A DNA stretch of 64,000 nt from Kitasatospora cineracea (GTDB taxonomy: Bacteria; Actinomycetota; Actinomycetes; Streptomycetales; Streptomycetaceae), in NCBI RefSeq assembly GCF_003751605.1, contig NZ_RJVJ01000001.1, forward strand, positions 3,162,001 to 3,226,000, given 5' to 3'. Each line of letters starts with the position of its first letter. The stretch's first letter is position 1. Both the position numbers and the translations under genes were made by a program. The notes beneath the pieces were generated by a model. It saw nothing but the letters and a program-made list of their open reading frames with translations, searched no databases and was not told the origin of the DNA. Below are positions 7,890-16,931 of this stretch, one piece after another.

Positions 7890-10598
7890 TCACATCAGCT
7901 TCAGCTGGGCGCCCTGGCGGCGCGCACGTTCGAAGGCGCTGGCGGTGACCGCCTCGGCGGCGCTGCCGATCCCGGCCCGGGTGCGCAGGACTCGGGTGAA
8001 CGCGATGGAGTCGGGGTCGTTGTCGGGAAGCCGGTCAGCGAGGAACTGGATGGCCGACCAGAGGTAGGTGTCGTCGACACCGCGCTCCGATGCCGCCAGA
8101 ACCTCACCCATGGCCTGCAAGCCCTCATCGGACGCCGCGGCGAGCGCGAGTGCGACGTCGACCGCGGCGGAGTCGCTGTCGACCTTGCCGTAGTACTCAC
8201 GCGAGGTGATGAAGCGGACCCCCTTGTCGGCGTCATTCACAAGATCGCGTACGGCGGCGAGGTCGAGGGAAGAAGCGAGGGCCTGCCAGCGCAGCTCGGA
8301 CTTTGCCTGGACCTGTCGGCCATAGAGTCGAATCCACCAGAGGGCGAACCGGGTGCGGGCGTCGAAGGCCGAGAGCGGCTGGTTGTTGACCTCGACGGCC
8401 ATGGCTTCCTGGACCGCGGCGCGAGCCAGCGGCAGGAACGTGTGGATGTCGACCGGTCCGCCCTTGGCATCGAGGACCTCGCTGTAGCGGCCCACAACCT
8501 CCATCGCGGGGCCGGCCGCCGCCATCAGCATGTCGGCGGGTGCCAGGCCCCACCGCTCCCAGTCGGGGTAGCGGCGCTTGATCTCCGCCTTGATCTCTGC
8601 CTCGACGGCACCCTTACGGCCGGCTGGCCGTCCGGCCGGGGCAGGACGGCAGGCCATGGTCAGCGTGGTCTCGATATTCGCCTTGCCCTGCTGCCCGCCG
8701 GATTCAGTGTTGGCCGGCCACGAGCCGGTCATCACCAGCCCCGCCTTCTCGATGGAGTGCAGCAGCCGCTGCCACACCTCGGGCTCACCGTGGCCGAAGA
8801 CGATTGTGACGACGCCGTCGTCGCGGACGGCCAGGCGCATCTGCGCGAAGGCGTCCGCGATGAGGTTGTCGTAGTGCTCGCGGGTGCGGTGCTCGTCCGG
8901 GGCCTCACCGCGTACCCGCTTGACGATGATCTCCTGGCTCTTGTCCTGGCAGCCGTGCGGGTCGGCGGTGACAGCAAGCTCCGGCCAGGTGTTGTGCAGG
9001 CACCGCTTGACCCAGGTGTAGAAGAGATCCGAAGCGTCCGCGTAGGCGATCATCTGGTCGTACGGCGGGTCTGTGACCACCGCACTGAACGTCTTGGGCG
9101 GGTAGGACAGCGCGGTCGCACTTCCGCGCTGCACCGAGGCGGGAACCCCGCGCAGGTCGGAGAACAGGTTGCGGCAGGCGGCCAGCACGTTGTCCGAGAT
9201 CGATTTCCACGTTCCGGGGCCGTCGCCGATGCCGGACTCGAAGAAGTCGTGGGAGAACGTGATGGACCCTTCATTGACGAACAGGTCCCCGACCTGAGCA
9301 CCGCCCTTGCTTTGGAACCGGGCGCCGCGGGTTGAACGCCGCAGCTTCTTCACCACGACCGCGGTTGCGTAGCCGCACAGGGCCCTCACGTAATCGCGCG
9401 ACAGCCCGGCTGCGGTGAGCTCGTCGCCGAGCTCGTTGATGATGCGTGCCAGGCGCACGTACGAGAGGGTCTGGCGGTCGACCATGAAGTCGCCGTAGGT
9501 TTTCGCTCCATAGATGCTCGGCCCGATGATGTTGTTGTTGCCAGGCGCGATCCCCTCGTCCGGGACCGCCGGGAGGAAGGGGCTGAAAGCCGGCTCGAAG
9601 CCCAGCGCAGTGGTGGCCGCAGCGGCAGCCTTCCGCTCCTCGTCGGTGGGCTGGCGGAAGGTCTTCTGGCTCTTCGCGTCGATATCTGCTGCCAGGACGA
9701 GAGCGTCTCGGCCCTGACGTTCCTGCAAAAGCCGCCGGTGGACAGCCAGCGAGTGGACGTGGCTGCAGAACACACAGATCGCGCTCTTACCCGGAACCTT
9801 CTTGCCGTTCTCCACGGCATTGGTCAGCGTGGGCGCCCGGGTGGGCTTGCCCGGCGTCACGACCGCTTCCCACGTTCCGGAGGCCCGGTCCGCCGCAATG
9901 TAGAACGCCACCGCCTCGCGAGAGCCGCGAGCGGGCATCAACTCGTAGGAACCGATGAGTGGGAACGCGTGCCCGCACTCCTGGCAGGGGATCTCGACGG
10001 CCCACAGGTACCCCCATGGAAACGCGCCGTTGCTGCGAGGGTAGAAGTCGCTCATCGCAGCGGTGTGCCTGGCCTGGATTTCGGCGAACAGCGTCTCAAG
10101 GTCGCCGAGCAGCCGGTCCGTGCGGGAGGTCAGCAAATGGCCGAGGTCGCCGAACGGAAGGTCAGGCTCCCGGCTCCAGTCCTCGAACGGGGCCGAGGTA
10201 AGCAGGTGGCTGGCCAGCACTGCGACCGGGCTGTAGTCGACGGCAGACGCCTGGACGCCCAGGCGTGCCGACTCCAGTGGGATCATGCCGCGTCCCGAGA
10301 ACGGATCAAGGGTGGCTGCGCCCTGCGGGTTGGCCTTGGCGATCTCGGCCTGCAGCTCGCTCCACGCCCCGTAGCGCCCCGTCATGGCCTCCCGGACGAG
10401 GTTCTGCAACCGGGTCTGCTCGCCGACCTCGTCGGGCCATGGCAGCAGGGAGCAGATCGTGGCGGCCTTGGCCTGGGCAGTGGGTCGCTTGGCGAACCAC
10501 ATGAACAGGGAGATCTCACTGTTCCCTGACCCCCAGCCCTTGTCGCTGTTGGCAGACACCTCGGCGCTGGGAAACCATCGTTCGATCATCCGGCTCAT
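7890..10598 (-). CDS. DUF1156 DNA methylase (PglXI-like)
   Basis: The protein has 902 residues. The N-terminus carries the DUF1156 signature region (ISLFMWFAKRPTAQAKAA). The SAM-binding motif I is TLDPFSGRGMIPLE (about residue 98), and the catalytic DPPY motif lies in VVTDPPYDQMIAY (about residue 508), as in N6-adenine or N4-cytosine amino-methyltransferases. Between them are two CxxC pairs (CQECGH and CVFCSH) that probably bind zinc. The ATG at 10598 overlaps the upstream helicase stop (ATGA). In defence loci such a methylase modifies host DNA so that the system spares self; its target site cannot be read from the sequence. Confidence 0.88.
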   Translation of the reverse strand: MSRMIERWFPSAEVSANSDKGWGSGNSEISLFMWFAKRPTAQAKAATICSLLPWPDEVGEQTRLQNLVREAMTGRYGAWSELQAEIAKANPQGAATLDPFSGRGMIPLESARLGVQASAVDYSPVAVLASHLLTSAPFEDWSREPDLPFGDLGHLLTSRTDRLLGDLETLFAEIQARHTAAMSDFYPRSNGAFPWGYLWAVEIPCQECGHAFPLIGSYELMPARGSREAVAFYIAADRASGTWEAVVTPGKPTRAPTLTNAVENGKKVPGKSAICVFCSHVHSLAVHRRLLQERQGRDALVLAADIDAKSQKTFRQPTDEERKAAAAATTALGFEPAFSPFLPAVPDEGIAPGNNNIIGPSIYGAKTYGDFMVDRQTLSYVRLARIINELGDELTAAGLSRDYVRALCGYATAVVVKKLRRSTRGARFQSKGGAQVGDLFVNEGSITFSHDFFESGIGDGPGTWKSISDNVLAACRNLFSDLRGVPASVQRGSATALSYPPKTFSAVVTDPPYDQMIAYADASDLFYTWVKRCLHNTWPELAVTADPHGCQDKSQEIIVKRVRGEAPDEHRTREHYDNLIADAFAQMRLAVRDDGVVTIVFGHGEPEVWQRLLHSIEKAGLVMTGSWPANTESGGQQGKANIETTLTMACRPAPAGRPAGRKGAVEAEIKAEIKRRYPDWERWGLAPADMLMAAAGPAMEVVGRYSEVLDAKGGPVDIHTFLPLARAAVQEAMAVEVNNQPLSAFDARTRFALWWIRLYGRQVQAKSELRWQALASSLDLAAVRDLVNDADKGVRFITSREYYGKVDSDSAAVDVALALAAASDEGLQAMGEVLAASERGVDDTYLWSAIQFLADRLPDNDPDSIAFTRVLRTRAGIGSAAEAVTASAFERARRQGAQLKLM

Positions 10599-13500
10599 GT
10601 GTTGCTCCCCGGGGCGTTCTTGAGACTGCTACCGGGGACGCGGAAGATTGCGTTCCCGGTCATGACATTGGCGAAGAGGGTAGCGGGGTCCTGGTAGGCC
10701 CCGAAGAAACGGCCGCGGCCGTCAGCACACTGGTCGACGACGTAGAGCCAGTACTCCTTGCGGTGTTGGGTGGCGATCAGGACCTCGTTGCCGGTCATCC
10801 GGATGCCGTCGCTGGCCGCGTTGCCCAGCAGGCCCTTGACCTCGACATGCCGGACCTGGCTGTTTCGACGCGCTTCCAGATCGTAGCCACGGCCCTCCGT
10901 GTGCACGTCCTCCACAGCCCACCCGTCATCCGCGAGGAGTTGCTGGACGTGGCGCATGGAGACCAGCTCGGCGTCTATCTCCGCTTGGACCGTGATGTCG
11001 GCAGCTGCCAGGACACGGATACGGCCGATCAGCTTTGGCGCGGTCAACTGCACGTCCGCGAGACGCTCAAGCTCGTCGAGGCGTTGCGCGGTCTGGGCCT
11101 GGAGCCGGCGTCGCAGCTCGACTCGGGCCGCGCGGTCGTCGATGTTCTCGGTCAGGCTCAGCGGCAGGTTGGTCAGATCCTTGCGGGCCTGGGCGAACCA
11201 GTCAGCGCGCACGCGTCGGTGTTCGGCGACAGTCTCATCAGCCACCACCTGTGCAGTCGAGAGCGCTAGCCCCTCTCGGGCGGGATGAGGTGCGGTGCCG
11301 TACTGACCAGTGGGCACGAGGTTGGCCAGCGTCTCCCACCGCACCGGCCGGGCGTTGCCGCTGTCGTCGACCTTGACCAGGCTCGCCCAGATGCTCGCGC
11401 GCTTCCCGTCGCTTTCCGTCAATGTCGCCGTGTACGCGTACAGGTCGTACGGGGTGAGACTTGTGGGGTCGGCAGCGGCGCCGGACTGGTGCAGGTCCTC
11501 GGCGAGAGAGTGTTCCGCCATGCCGATCAGATCGGTGAACCCAGGCTCGCCTGGACCGAGCGTGATGGTGTCGCCGACGTCGATGCTCTCCGCGGCCTCA
11601 CGTACCGCATCGCCGCTGGTGGCGATGTGTACCTCGCCAGTGCCGCCGAGGGTGACGGGGAACTTTGCCGCACCCTCCAGCGACAGTCGGCGGAATCCGG
11701 CACCGGCAGCCGTCGGGGAAGACCGCAGCACTCGGGCAGCGGTGAGCCGGTCGAGGTACGCCTCGACGATCGCGGGGTTGATCCGCGCGAACAGATCACG
11801 CTGAAGCAGGGTCAGTGCGGCGACGGCGTCCACCTGGCTGGCGAGACGTCGTTCATTGTCCCGCACCTGTCTGGCAGCCCGGGTGAGCTCCTGGGACTGG
11901 ACGGCCTTGGCGGCGTCGATCGCCTGTTGCTTCCTACTTTCGTCGTTGCCGTATAGATCGGAGAGCCACTTGTCGTAGTCAACGCCGGTGATCTCGGCGA
12001 CCGCTGACAGGCTGTCGAACATCTGGCCACGCAGCTCATTCGCCGCAGTGACGAAGTGGTCCAGCAGCCTGAGGAGGGTCTCACCCTCTCGCGTGTCAGT
12101 GGCGACCAAGTTGTACAGGTGGACATCACGCAACTGACCGACGCGGTGGATACGTCCCATTCGCTGCTCAAGGCGTACGAGGGACCATGGGATGTCGTAG
12201 TTGACCAACACGTGCGCGGCCTGAAGGTCGATGCCTTCGTTGCCGGCGTCGGTGGTGACGATGACCTGGAACTCGCCTCGCATGAAGGCTCGGCGCACCT
12301 CGTCGCGCTCAGCCTTGTTCTGCCGACCCGAGTAAAGCTTGGCGGTGAACCCTTCGGCTTCGAGGCGTTGTGCGACCCACTGGGCCGAGTCGGCGTACTC
12401 GGTGAACACCACAGCTTGCTCTCCGTTGCCGGGGAGGATCCCGTGCGGGGCAAGGCAGTCTTCAGTGAGCCGTTTCCACTTCGACGGCTTCCAAGCCTGA
12501 TCACGGATCGTGGCGTTGATCTGATCCGCGAGGCTCTTGATCGCTGCCCGCTCAGCCCGGCTGGCTGTCGAGCTCGTGTGGACGACCTTCGCCTCATCGA
12601 CCTCCGCCTCGTCACCTTGCCCGTCGCCCTCAGCGATGAGTGCGGCCTCGGCCTCACTCATCACCCCCATGTGGTCGTGGCGCCGGCGGAGTGTCTCCGC
12701 AAGTGCGTACAAACTCGAAGCGGCCCGCTTCGCGTACACCATGCGGGCAAGCGGCTGCGCGGCGGGTGGGAAATACCTGTCGACCATGTCCAGGGCAGCC
12801 TGGTAATACCCGTATTCGACCTGCGACAGCGGAACACTGTGGTTGTGCGCGGCACGGCCTTTGAACAGACGTGTCCTGCCGTCGTAGTCGACCAGGTCTT
12901 CCTTCATCCGCCGCAGGAAATGGATCGGACCCGGGCGAAGCGCACGCAGCGCCACATTCGGGTCGCTGCCAGGATCCGGGTAGATCGCCGGGTCCACGAG
13001 GTGCAGCAGGTGCCGGAAGAGCCACTCCTTGCCTCGGTGTGGGGTTGCGGTCATCAACAGTGCCCGCGGGGTATTCTTGGCCAGGAGGCGGCCGACTTGG
13101 TGGAACCCGGCGGCGGTAGGGGTCAGCCGGTGCGCCTCATCGAAGACGACCAGGTCCCAGCCGGCCTTGTCCGGCCGAATGGCGTCCTGCACGGCCGGGT
13201 TGACGGATGCCAGCTCAAGCGAGACTACCCACAGGTCGTTGGAGTTCAGCGCGTTCTCACGCACCGTCGCCGAGGTGAGCTGGCGCAGTCCTCCGCCGAG
13301 CAGACGCTCAAAGTCGTCGACCCACTTCGTGGCCAGATTCGCGGGGCAGACGATGATCGCACGCTTGACCAGGCCCAGTCGCTGCATCTCGCGGAGATAC
13401 AGGCCAGCCATGATCGTCTTGCCCGTACCAGGCTCGTCCGCGAGCAGGAAGCGCAGCAGCGGCTGCGGCAGCATCGCGCCGTAGACGGCCGTGGTCTGGT

Positions 13501-13831
13501 GCGCGTACGGCTTCAACGGGGTGGCTGCCATGGCGCTGGATTCGGCGTTGGTGGCGGCGGCGTACATCCACTGGGTCCACATGGCTGCCAGCACCCGCGC
13601 CGAGTCGGCCCTACCGTCGCTGACCAGAGGGCGCACGGTCTGGGTGTCTCCGGCCGCCAGGTTCACCTCGTGCCGTCTGTCCTGGTCGTCAACAAGGATG
13701 AGGTCCCACGAACCCGGGGCATCGCCGGGCAGGGCAAACCGGACAGTGGCGAATTCAGGCACTCCGCTGGCCCGGACCCTCACTCGTTGCCCGCGCTCGA
13801 ACGACACCTCGTCCTGCGGCTGATTGCTCAT
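10595..13831 (-). CDS. SNF2-family helicase with C-terminal DUF3883
   Basis: I set the start at the ATG at 13831 (1078 residues, MSNQPQDEVSF) because it overlaps the stop of the ATPase gene as ATGA. Upstream in-frame residues to 13891 are therefore unlikely to be used. Motifs: Walker A ADEPGTGKTIMAG (about residue 135), DEAH box VVFDEAHRL (about 230), motif III MTATPHRGKEW, and helicase-C motifs EGIDLQAAHVLVNYD and RMGRIHRVGQ. The last 120 residues (GYDLEARRNSQVRHVEVKG onward) match DUF3883. Helicases of this architecture occur as BrxHII in BREX type 3 and resemble DrmD of DISARM. It probably translocates on or remodels invading DNA. Confidence 0.88.
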   Translation of the reverse strand: MSNQPQDEVSFERGQRVRVRASGVPEFATVRFALPGDAPGSWDLILVDDQDRRHEVNLAAGDTQTVRPLVSDGRADSARVLAAMWTQWMYAAATNAESSAMAATPLKPYAHQTTAVYGAMLPQPLLRFLLADEPGTGKTIMAGLYLREMQRLGLVKRAIIVCPANLATKWVDDFERLLGGGLRQLTSATVRENALNSNDLWVVSLELASVNPAVQDAIRPDKAGWDLVVFDEAHRLTPTAAGFHQVGRLLAKNTPRALLMTATPHRGKEWLFRHLLHLVDPAIYPDPGSDPNVALRALRPGPIHFLRRMKEDLVDYDGRTRLFKGRAAHNHSVPLSQVEYGYYQAALDMVDRYFPPAAQPLARMVYAKRAASSLYALAETLRRRHDHMGVMSEAEAALIAEGDGQGDEAEVDEAKVVHTSSTASRAERAAIKSLADQINATIRDQAWKPSKWKRLTEDCLAPHGILPGNGEQAVVFTEYADSAQWVAQRLEAEGFTAKLYSGRQNKAERDEVRRAFMRGEFQVIVTTDAGNEGIDLQAAHVLVNYDIPWSLVRLEQRMGRIHRVGQLRDVHLYNLVATDTREGETLLRLLDHFVTAANELRGQMFDSLSAVAEITGVDYDKWLSDLYGNDESRKQQAIDAAKAVQSQELTRAARQVRDNERRLASQVDAVAALTLLQRDLFARINPAIVEAYLDRLTAARVLRSSPTAAGAGFRRLSLEGAAKFPVTLGGTGEVHIATSGDAVREAAESIDVGDTITLGPGEPGFTDLIGMAEHSLAEDLHQSGAAADPTSLTPYDLYAYTATLTESDGKRASIWASLVKVDDSGNARPVRWETLANLVPTGQYGTAPHPAREGLALSTAQVVADETVAEHRRVRADWFAQARKDLTNLPLSLTENIDDRAARVELRRRLQAQTAQRLDELERLADVQLTAPKLIGRIRVLAAADITVQAEIDAELVSMRHVQQLLADDGWAVEDVHTEGRGYDLEARRNSQVRHVEVKGLLGNAASDGIRMTGNEVLIATQHRKEYWLYVVDQCADGRGRFFGAYQDPATLFANVMTGNAIFRVPGSSLKNAPGSNT

Positions 13832-14937
13832 GCGCGTGTCCCATAGTTCGTCTGGATCCAGCGGGCTAGCAGTGGATCGATCACACGCCACCCTCGACTC
13901 GTGTCTTCGATGAGCCCGGCAGCGACCAAATGCGGTGCAGCCTTTTGAGCTGTCGTCTTAGGTAGGCCCAGCGTCCGCGCGGCCCGCGCGGCCATCGGGG
14001 CGCCGTACTCAGCCACCGCCCGAAGAACCTTGCGCTGGCCTACGCTGAGCCCGCTCATCGTTGCTCGCGATTCAGGGTCGATCTGCCGCAGAGCCGTAGC
14101 AATCGCCGCATCGAGATGATCACTGGTGGCTGGCTTTCCTGCGGGGACCTCTTGCCACAGCAGGTGAGCCAACAGCATGGTCCGCTGGGGATGTCCCTCA
14201 CCCGCAGCCAGTAGCTCGTCCAGCACGCCAGTCACGTCGCGGTCCCCTGCGGTAGTGAACCGCTCTTGGATCGATGCGCGGAGTTCCGCTTTGGGCAGCC
14301 GGCCAAGGCGGAGCGCGGCCACTGGCTCCCCGTCGGCAGACCCTGTGGACAGCATGTCTGGCCTGCTCCCGGAGAGCAGGTAGGAGACGGCCGTCCGCTG
14401 CCGGTAGGCATGCTGCCGGATCAACGCCTCTGCTCCCGGCACGCTAGCAACAGATTGGTACTCATCGAGCACGATCAGAGTCCGCCCGCCCTCACGCTGA
14501 GCCAACAGGGAGGGAAGCTCCAGCAGAGCGTTCAATGCCGCCGACGGGTCGGCTGCGGGCCGACTGTCCATGGCCGAAGCGAATCCGGACCCCGTGATCG
14601 ACACTCCAGTCTGCGAGGCGGCCAAGATCTTGCTCACTGCCGGACGCACCACCTCGGGTGCAGATGACGCCCAGGCCCGCTCAAGACGAAGCACCAGGTC
14701 AGAGGGGCTGGCGACGCCGAACAGATCGGCAGTGACCACAGTCAGGCCATCCCGCTGCCCCTCGGCCGAGATCTTGTGAATCAGGCTCGTCTTGCCAAAA
14801 CGCCTCGGTGCCACCAGTGCCATCAGCTGGCCCTCGCGGGCCCACGCCTTGATCATCTCGACTTCTCGGCACCTGCCGACCAACTGGTCGCCGGCGACTG
14901 GCCCGTCGTATTCGAACGGGCCCGCGCTGTCCCGCAT
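13828..14937 (-). CDS. AAA-family ATP-binding protein with C-terminal winged helix
   Basis: I prefer the ATG at 14937 (369 residues, MRDSAGPFEYDGPV) because GGAG lies six bases upstream. A GTG at 14970 in the same frame has no close ribosome-binding site. The N-terminus has a P-loop LVAPRRFGKTSLIHKI, typical of archaeal-type or STAND-like ATPases. A Walker B-like TLIVLDEYQSVA follows, with an arginine-finger-like LLSGSRPDML. The C-terminal 80 residues (VGQRKVLRAVAEYGAPMAAR... AAPHLVAAGLIED) look like a winged helix. It is the promoter-proximal gene of the DUF1156/DUF499 operon, so a sensor or loader role is plausible (inference). Confidence 0.75.
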   Translation of the reverse strand: MRDSAGPFEYDGPVAGDQLVGRCREVEMIKAWAREGQLMALVAPRRFGKTSLIHKISAEGQRDGLTVVTADLFGVASPSDLVLRLERAWASSAPEVVRPAVSKILAASQTGVSITGSGFASAMDSRPAADPSAALNALLELPSLLAQREGGRTLIVLDEYQSVASVPGAEALIRQHAYRQRTAVSYLLSGSRPDMLSTGSADGEPVAALRLGRLPKAELRASIQERFTTAGDRDVTGVLDELLAAGEGHPQRTMLLAHLLWQEVPAGKPATSDHLDAAIATALRQIDPESRATMSGLSVGQRKVLRAVAEYGAPMAARAARTLGLPKTTAQKAAPHLVAAGLIEDTSRGWRVIDPLLARWIQTNYGTRA

Positions 14938-14996
14938 CGTCGACTCCAGGAAGTGTGGCGCTGAGGTCACAAAGGTATGCCGACAGCCTACCTCCT

Positions 14997-15015
14997 GGTA
15001 CGCCAGCGGCGTACC
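14997..15015. promoter_or_regulatory. 8-3-8 inverted repeat upstream of the defence operon
   Basis: GGTACGCC-AGC-GGCGTACC lies 60-78 bp upstream of the chosen ATPase start. On the transcribed strand it is flanked on both sides by AGGAGG-like sequence. It could be an operator or a leader hairpin. No convincing -10/-35 pair was found beside it. Confidence 0.35.
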
Positions 15016-15203
15016 TCCTTTGCCCAGTCCCGGACCGACCTTCCGCAGGCAATCCGATCATGGTGACGGACTCCCCTGTGTCGCCGCGGGCGTGGAGCCA
15101 GGCGTGAGGGGTGCTGCACAGTACTCACTGCGAGATCGAACTCAGTGCACTCTCATTTCACATCGCGAGCCCGAGAGCACTCCGGGCAAGTGGGCGGTCC
15201 GAC

Positions 15204-15327
15204 GTTTCCGCAGGTCAGGGCGTTGCCGACCTGCGGAAACGATGAGAGATCGAATCACGTTTCCGCAGGTCAGAGGTACCCCTAGCAGTCGTAGTACTGA
15301 TCGAACATGCCTCTGACCTGCGGAAAC
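15204..15327. repeat. Two nested pairs of perfect inverted repeats sharing a 13-bp motif
   Basis: The motif GTTTCCGCAGGTC occurs at 15204-15216 and 15259-15271, and its reverse complement at 15228-15240 and 15315-15327. The outer pair extends to 18 bp: GTTTCCGCAGGTCAGAGG at 15259-15276 against its complement at 15310-15327. The arrangement is two convergent pairs with loops of 11 and 33 bp, inside the 559-bp gap between the ATPase and integrase genes and 170-290 bp past the integrase stop. Candidates are recombinase arm sites, attachment-site structure, or operators of the defence operon that starts at 14937. Confidence 0.8.
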
Positions 15328-15496
15328 ACCCCCTTCTGGCAAGATCATTTCACAACCAGTGCACACGCGAGGCCCTTGACGATGAGATGCACCGAGAAGC
15401 GCTGAGCGGTGCCGAGCAGGTCGTCCGCGCCGCCCCTGCCGGCTGCTACGAGGTGCAACCGACAGGGACGGCACGAGAGCGGGTGTCCGTCCTCGC

Positions 15497-16774
15497 TCAG
15501 GCGGCCAGTCGGTAGCGCCGGCCGAGCGCCTTCCGGGCCTTCTCGAACGACTGGGCCACGCGGTGCACGTACCGGCGGAGGGTGAAGGCCGGGTCTTCGT
15601 GGCCGAGGAGATCGGCGAGCGTATAGATGTCGACCCCTTCGTTCAACGCCTCAGAAGCGAACAGGTGCCGGAGGGAGTGCATCATCTTGTCTCGGCACTT
15701 CTCCCACAGCCGGCCACGGCCCACCGGCTTGTCGTTCAGTGCCTGGATGAGCCCAATTTCTTCAAGGGCTGCCTTCCAGAGCCAGTTAAAGTAGTTCTTG
15801 TTGATCGGCTTCCGTTCGCGCGACGTGAAGAACAGCTTGACCGTGACGGGAGGGCCGTCCTTTTCAATCCAGGGAAGTGTGATTTCCACCGAGGGAAACT
15901 GTCGGATATGTTCGGCCAGAATGAAAGCCAGGTCCTCGCCGATCGGGACGTACCTATCCTTCGGATCATCCTTGCTTCCGCCCTTTGGTGGAGCGAACAC
16001 CATCACGCCGCGGTCGTGCGCAATCTGGCGGCGGATGTGCACCACCTTATCCTTCTGGAGCCAGTTAATGTCATCAGGGCTGAATGCGAATATCTCACCC
16101 TGTCGCATTCCGATGGCGCGACCGCAGTCGACAGTAGCCTTGTATCGGTCTGGCATGTTCTGCTTGATTCCTTCGGAATCTTCCCAGCTAACAGGGAGTT
16201 CCTTGGATGTCTTGCGCTGGCGGCGCGGCTTAACTCGCTGAACCGAGCGAGAGGCACACGGATTCTTGAGGATCAGTCCATCATCAACGGCCATCATGAC
16301 GATGGAGTTGAAGTGGCTGAAAATCAGGCCAGCGTAGGTCTCGCCGATGGTGCGGAGCATGCCCTTGATCCAGGAGACGATCCGCGAGGGGATCAAATCT
16401 TTGATCTTTATATGCCCCAGCGGCTCGATGATGTAGCGCTTTACGCGAGCGTGGTACTGCGGCTCAGTGCGAGGGTTCTTGAAGATGAGGTCGGCGAGCC
16501 ATTGCTCCGCCAGCTTCTTTATGAGGGTATCGCCCTTGTCTTTGGCGATGTAGGTGCCCTCGGTAACGCTCGTTTCAATCTTCGCCAAGTGCCTCTTGGC
16601 GTCCTCATACTTTTCGAAGCTTTCGCTTAGCTGCTGCCCGTCATGGTCCCGCCATCGGGCGAGCCAGCGCTTCCCCAATCCGTGGCTGCTCGACGGCACC
16701 TTCTTGTGGGCGGTGCACTTCTTTTCCCCGGGGGTCGGGCGCGACTTGTGCCAGCGGTCGTAAGGTTCAGACAC
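15497..16774 (-). CDS. int: Tyrosine recombinase (phage-type integrase)
   Basis: The protein has 425 residues from a GTG at 16774 preceded by GGTGGA. It has an N-terminal arm-binding region (KKVPSSSHGLGKRWLARWRDHDG), a SAM-like core-binding domain and a C-terminal catalytic domain. The catalytic domain shows the first arginine in GRAIGMRQGEIFAF (about residue 224), HxxR in MHSLRHLFASE (about 365), LLGHEDPAFTLRRY and the tyrosine nucleophile in RRYVHRV (about 402). All catalytic residues appear intact. Codon use is visibly less GC-rich than that of its neighbours, suggesting a separate origin. It sits at the border of the defence island and probably mobilises that island. The att site is not identified. 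Confidence 0.92.
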   Translation of the reverse strand: MSEPYDRWHKSRPTPGEKKCTAHKKVPSSSHGLGKRWLARWRDHDGQQLSESFEKYEDAKRHLAKIETSVTEGTYIAKDKGDTLIKKLAEQWLADLIFKNPRTEPQYHARVKRYIIEPLGHIKIKDLIPSRIVSWIKGMLRTIGETYAGLIFSHFNSIVMMAVDDGLILKNPCASRSVQRVKPRRQRKTSKELPVSWEDSEGIKQNMPDRYKATVDCGRAIGMRQGEIFAFSPDDINWLQKDKVVHIRRQIAHDRGVMVFAPPKGGSKDDPKDRYVPIGEDLAFILAEHIRQFPSVEITLPWIEKDGPPVTVKLFFTSRERKPINKNYFNWLWKAALEEIGLIQALNDKPVGRGRLWEKCRDKMMHSLRHLFASEALNEGVDIYTLADLLGHEDPAFTLRRYVHRVAQSFEKARKALGRRYRLAA

Positions 16775-16931
16775 TTGTATCCACCGTGCTTCATTGCGAT
16801 TCGGTTCATTCCCATAACTCCTTCTTTCTGCCCGTTGAGTTCTTGGCCCGTGAGCCTGGATCGGGTTGCCTAATATTCCGTGGTGCCTGCCGCCGAGGAA
16901 AATTTGTCAAGCTGAGGTGTCGCGGCAGACG
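16775..16931. other. Gap between the two integrase genes
   Basis: This 157-bp stretch is locally AT-rich (for example CCTAATATTCCG and GAAAATTTGTCAAG) compared with its surroundings. I see no gene, tRNA fragment or clear terminator. It may hold a recombination junction. Confidence 0.3.

Noticed and set aside
12056-13846. 596-codon plus-strand frame antisense to the SNF2 helicase
   Set aside because: It mirrors the coding gene through GC-rich third positions; it has no recognisable domain or ribosome-binding site, while the minus strand shows a full set of helicase motifs.
15204-15327. Short CRISPR-like array
   Set aside because: The four copies are inverted pairs with unequal loops, not direct repeats with constant spacers, and no cas genes are present.
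16627-16815. 62-codon frame overlapping the integrase 5' end
   Set aside because: It is out of frame with the integrase and shows no conserved feature; the GTG at 16774 has the better ribosome-binding site.
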